Assembly (NCBI GenBank): GCA_016936395.1 | Contig: JAFGXY010000055.1 | Span: 46,628 to 110,627 of the forward strand | From: Paracoccaceae bacterium | GTDB lineage: Bacteria; Pseudomonadota; Alphaproteobacteria; Rhodobacterales; Rhodobacteraceae | DNA length: 64,000 nt | Reading direction: 5' to 3' | In this document: positions 61,042-64,000 of the stretch, piece after piece | How positions within the stretch are numbered: position 1 is the stretch's first letter | Layout of the letters: every line of letters begins with the position of its first letter | Notes under the pieces: generated by a model | Seen by the model: only the letters and a program-made list of their open reading frames with translations | Databases searched by the model: none | Told to the model about the DNA's origin: nothing | Position numbers and translations under genes: made by a program

Positions 61042-63644
61042 GCGATACAGACGGCAAAAAACCCCTTGGTTTGGGTGGTGCACCACGTTCTGGTCAGGTG
61101 AAGCAAAGCTTCAGCCATGGCCGGACGAAAAGCGTTGTGGTTGAAACGAAGCGCAAGCGCGTGGTCGTTCCCACAAAGCCGGGTGCAACCGGAGCTGCGG
61201 GTGGGGCTGGCGGATCGCCATCCCTTGGCGATCCGGCCAAACGGCCGGCGGGCATTTCCGATGCCGAAATGGAGCGCCGTCTGGCGGCATTGCGGGCTGC
61301 AAAAGCGCGCGAGACCGAGGATAACGAGCGTCGCGCGGCAGAAGACCGCCAGCGCGAGGAAGACCGTCAGCGCCGCCGCGATGAAATCGACGCCAAAGAG
61401 CGCGAAGAGCGGGCCCGGCTGGAAGCGATCCGGCTGAAGGCCGAAGAAGACGAACGCGCCGCGCGCGCGGAGGCCGAGGCCCGCATCGCGGCCGCGGCCC
61501 AACGCAAGGCCGACGTTCTGGGCACCCGCCCGCGATCGGCCACCCCGCCGCCCGAACCAAAAGCGGCACCAGGAACTGGCCGGAACGAGGGGCCGATCTC
61601 GGCTGCACCGGCCGCGCGGACGCAAGATGCGTCGGCGCCGCGCGGTGTGGCGGCAAAGGCACCGCTGGCCCCCGCACCACAGCGCAAGACCGACCGTGAG
61701 CGCGAAGAACGCGAACGCAGCGCCAAGGCCAAGGGCGACGAATCCCGTCGTGGTGGCAAGCTGACACTGTCGTCCGCGCTGAACGGCGAAGGTGGGCGGA
61801 CCCGCAGCCTTGCCGCGGTGAAGCGCAAGCAGGAAAAAGCCCGTCAAAAGGCCATGGGCTTTGGCACCAAACCGGAAAAGCAGGTGCGCGTCGTGCAGCT
61901 GCCTGAAACGATTGTGGTGTCGGAGCTGGCCAACCGGATGGCAGAACGCGCCGCCGATGTGGTCAAATCGCTTATGAAAATGGGCATGATGGTCACCATG
62001 AACCAGGCGATCGACGCCGATACCGCCGAGTTGGTGATTGAAGAGTTTGGCCACAAGGCAACGCGTGTGTCGGACTCGGATGTGGAACAGGTGATCGACC
62101 AGATCAGCGACCGCGACGAAGACCTGATCCCGCGTCCGCCGATTGTGACGATCATGGGCCACGTTGACCACGGCAAGACCAGCCTTCTGGATGCAATCCG
62201 CAAGGCGAATGTGGTGTCGGGCGAAGCCGGGGGCATTACCCAGCATATCGGGGCCTATCAGGTGCGCACACCGAACGGGGCCTTGGTCACCTTCCTTGAT
62301 ACCCCCGGTCACGGGGCCTTTACCAGCATGCGGGCCCGTGGCGCCAATGTGACCGATATCGTCATTCTGGTGGTGGCCGCCGATGATGCGGTGATGCCAC
62401 AGACGATTGAAGCGATTGCTCATGCCAAGGCCGCCAAGGTTCCGCTGATTGTTGCCATCAACAAGATGGACAAGCACGGTGCCGACGCCACCAAGGTGCG
62501 GACCGATCTGTTGCAGCACGAGATCGTTGTTGAGGCGATGTCGGGCGACGTGCAGGACGTGGAAGTGTCGGCCAAGACCGGCATGGGGCTTGATGCCTTG
62601 CTGGAAGCCATTGATCTGCAATCGGAAATTCTGGAATTGCGAGCCAACCCGAACCGGGCGGCATCGGGTGCGGTGATCGAGGCCAAGCTGGATGTTGGTC
62701 GCGGCCCGGTGGCCACTGTTCTGGTGCAGAATGGCACGCTGCGCAAAGGCGACATTTTTGTTGTCGGCGAACAGTGGGGCAAGGTGCGTGCGCTGATCAA
62801 CGATCAGGGCGAAACGGTCATGGAAGCCGGGCCTTCGGTTCCGGTGGAAGTGCTGGGTCTGTCGGGCACCCCATCTGCGGGCGATACGCTGAACGTGGTG
62901 GAAACCGAGGCGCAGGCGCGTGAAATCGCAGACTATCGCGAGAAAGCCGCCAAGGACAAACGCGCCGCCGCCGGGGCCGCCACAACGCTGGAACAGCTTA
63001 TGGCCAAGGCCAAGGCTGATGCCGATGTGTCTGAACTGCCGGTTCTGGTGAAGGCCGACGTGCAGGGCTCGGCCGAGGCGATCGTGCAGGCGCTGGAAAA
63101 GGTTGGCAACGACGAGGTTCGGGTGCGAATTTTGCACTACGGCGTCGGTGCGATTACCGATACCGACGTGGGCCTTGCCGAAGCTGCGGGCGCACCGATC
63201 ATCGGCTTCAACGTGCGCGCCAATGCGTCGGCGCGGCAATCGGCGCATCAGAAGGGGGTCGAGATCCGCTATTACTCGATCATCTATGATCTGGTGGACG
63301 ATATCAAAGCTGCGGCGTCTGGCCTGTTGAAGGCCGAGGTGCGCGAAACCTTCATCGGTTATGCGCAGATCAAGGAAGTGTTCAAGGTCACTGGCGTTGG
63401 CATGGTTGCCGGTTGCCTTGTGACCGAAGGCGTCGCCCGCCGCTCGGCCGGGGTGCGTTTGCTGCGCGACAGCGTTGTGATCCACGAAGGCACGTTGAAG
63501 ACGCTGAAACGCTTCAAGGACGAGGTGAAGGAAGTCATCTCGGGTCAGGAATGCGGGATGGCGTTCGAGCGGTATGAAGATATCCGCCCCGGCGATGTCA
63601 TCGAGATCTTCGAGCGCGAAGAAGTGCAACGCTCACTGGTCTGA
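61038..63644 (+). CDS. infB: Translation initiation factor IF-2
   Basis: This 868-residue GTPase brings fMet-tRNA to the ribosome. The N-terminal 280 residues are rich in Arg, Glu, Ala and Lys, a typical IF-2 linker. The G domain begins [20 protein letters not shown] with DTPGHGAF and NKMD, and domains II-IV follow to the end ([14 protein letters not shown]). It overlaps the ylxR gene by four bases. A terminator lies 19 bases after its stop. Confidence 0.97.
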   Translation: MSDTDGKKPLGLGGAPRSGQVKQSFSHGRTKSVVVETKRKRVVVPTKPGATGAAGGAGGSPSLGDPAKRPAGISDAEMERRLAALRAAKARETEDNERRAAEDRQREEDRQRRRDEIDAKEREERARLEAIRLKAEEDERAARAEAEARIAAAAQRKADVLGTRPRSATPPPEPKAAPGTGRNEGPISAAPAARTQDASAPRGVAAKAPLAPAPQRKTDREREERERSAKAKGDESRRGGKLTLSSALNGEGGRTRSLAAVKRKQEKARQKAMGFGTKPEKQVRVVQLPETIVVSELANRMAERAADVVKSLMKMGMMVTMNQAIDADTAELVIEEFGHKATRVSDSDVEQVIDQISDRDEDLIPRPPIVTIMGHVDHGKTSLLDAIRKANVVSGEAGGITQHIGAYQVRTPNGALVTFLDTPGHGAFTSMRARGANVTDIVILVVAADDAVMPQTIEAIAHAKAAKVPLIVAINKMDKHGADATKVRTDLLQHEIVVEAMSGDVQDVEVSAKTGMGLDALLEAIDLQSEILELRANPNRAASGAVIEAKLDVGRGPVATVLVQNGTLRKGDIFVVGEQWGKVRALINDQGETVMEAGPSVPVEVLGLSGTPSAGDTLNVVETEAQAREIADYREKAAKDKRAAAGAATTLEQLMAKAKADADVSELPVLVKADVQGSAEAIVQALEKVGNDEVRVRILHYGVGAITDTDVGLAEAAGAPIIGFNVRANASARQSAHQKGVEIRYYSIIYDLVDDIKAAASGLLKAEVRETFIGYAQIKEVFKVTGVGMVAGCLVTEGVARRSAGVRLLRDSVVIHEGTLKTLKRFKDEVKEVISGQECGMAFERYEDIRPGDVIEIFEREEVQRSLV

Positions 63645-63663
63645 GGCATTGACGAAAATAAAG

Positions 63664-63688
63664 AAGCCGGGGGAAACCCCGGCTTTTT
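63664..63688 (+). terminator. Rho-independent terminator after infB
   Basis: AAGCCGGGG and CCCCGGCTT form a perfect 9-bp stem with a GAAA tetraloop followed by TTT. It ends the rimP-nusA-ylxR-infB operon. Confidence 0.95.
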
Positions 63689-63710
63689 GCATATCGGCAC
63701 TGGATTGGTG

Positions 63711-63851
63711 TTACGAGGCGCGAGCGGCCGCAACCGGAAAGCCGACAAACAGCTTTTCGTCCACCTTTACCACAAGTTTGCCGTCTGCAAGCGCCCGGAC
63801 CAACAGTCCCTGAACCGATACACAACTTCCAAGTGTTATTGTTCGTAGCAT
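63711..63851 (-). CDS. Tiny hypothetical protein downstream of infB (46 residues)
   Basis: This short minus-strand ORF encodes MLRTITLGSCVSVQGLLVRA and then LADGKLVVKVDEKLFVGFPV. The alternation of hydrophobic and charged residues looks like a small beta-barrel fold. A GGGGGAT sequence precedes ATG 63851. The ORF could extend 14 codons upstream. No function can be given. Similar tiny proteins appear next to infB in related genomes as far as I recall, which would favour a real gene. Confidence 0.55.
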   Translation of the reverse strand: MLRTITLGSCVSVQGLLVRALADGKLVVKVDEKLFVGFPVAAARAS

Positions 63852-63963
63852 CGCCAATCCCCCATCAGCATCACACTCATGTAGATAACGCAAAAAATTT
63901 GGAAAACTATTATTAATGTGTCGCGGGAAGTACTTTTTCAGCAGTTTGTGAAAAGCTGTGTGC

Positions 63964-64000
63964 CTAAAGCCAGTCGCGCAGCACCGGAATCAGCGGCAAA
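63964..64000 (-). CDS. Possible 3' end of a minus-strand gene cut by the window edge
   Basis: Read on the minus strand from base 64000, one frame gives LPLIPVLRDWL and then a TAG stop at 63964-63966. This looks like a normal protein C-terminus, so a gene may continue beyond the window. Only 11 codons are visible. The family is unknown. The 112 bases between it and the tiny ORF hold no other feature that I can support. Confidence 0.3.
   Translation of the reverse strand, partial: LPLIPVLRDWL

Noticed and set aside
60768..63629. 953-codon open frame on the minus strand
   Set aside because: It is antisense to infB, which is certain. The product has low-complexity His/Arg/Gly composition and no family signature.
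1..64000. Mobile elements, prophage genes or CRISPR arrays
   Set aside because: No transposase, integrase, phage gene, terminal inverted repeats or regularly spaced repeats were found.

Overview
The window reads as chromosomal DNA of an alphaproteobacterium of the Rhodobacterales (Rhodobacteraceae). The grounds are the order mnmG-rsmG-parA-parB next to hemW-rdgB-rph-hrcA-grpE, the high GC content, the NavSp-like sodium channel, the CorA gene inside a carbon-phosphorus lyase operon, and the rimP-nusA-ylxR-infB block. No species call is possible from this. No rRNA, tRNA, CRISPR array, insertion sequence or prophage gene was found.

Region 1 (1-8.3 kb) is housekeeping. It holds the end of mnmG, rsmG with a parS site inside its first codons, parA-parB, then hemW, rdgB and rph on the minus strand, and hrcA-grpE on the plus strand. 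The first 4 kb look AT-richer than the rest.

Region 2 (8.3-22.4 kb) is a nearly complete phosphonate locus. It holds phnM, a 2H-phosphoesterase (DUF1045), the operon phnG-H-I-J-K-corA-L-N with stop/start overlaps at almost every junction, a divergent phnF repressor with a perfect 10-bp inverted repeat between phnG and phnF, a hexapeptide transferase, and phnC-D-E1-E2 followed by an SDR. No phnP is present. The 2H-phosphoesterase is a plausible stand-in for it and is the most interesting lead here.

Region 3 (22.4-39.6 kb) is mixed metabolism and signalling: mutS, a GT61 glycosyltransferase, maeB (malic enzyme fused to a phosphotransacetylase-like domain), msrA, an aminotransferase/sulfotransferase-like pair, argG, ilvA, a divergent HPt/response-regulator-phosphatase pair, a Nudix protein, and the overlapping set hslO-nudix-cca.

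Region 4 (39.6-51.9 kb) holds a heterodimeric ABC exporter pair coupled to a TrmA/RlmD-type RNA methyltransferase, a voltage-gated sodium channel, two YkuD L,D-transpeptidases flanking a CAP-domain lipoprotein, a 59-residue secreted protein with its own terminator, hemH, a methyltransferase-like protein without motif I, comF, grxC, a nitrilase-family amidase and a MarR regulator.

Region 5 (52-58 kb) is an exopolysaccharide module: a sugar-phosphate transferase, a WbpM/FlaA1-type dehydratase, a YjbH-like outer-membrane protein, a YjbF-like lipoprotein and a YjbE-like small protein. Region 6 (58-64 kb) is rimP-nusA-ylxR/L7Ae-infB behind an attenuator-like leader, followed by a terminator, a tiny conserved-looking ORF and the last codons of a minus-strand gene that runs off the window.
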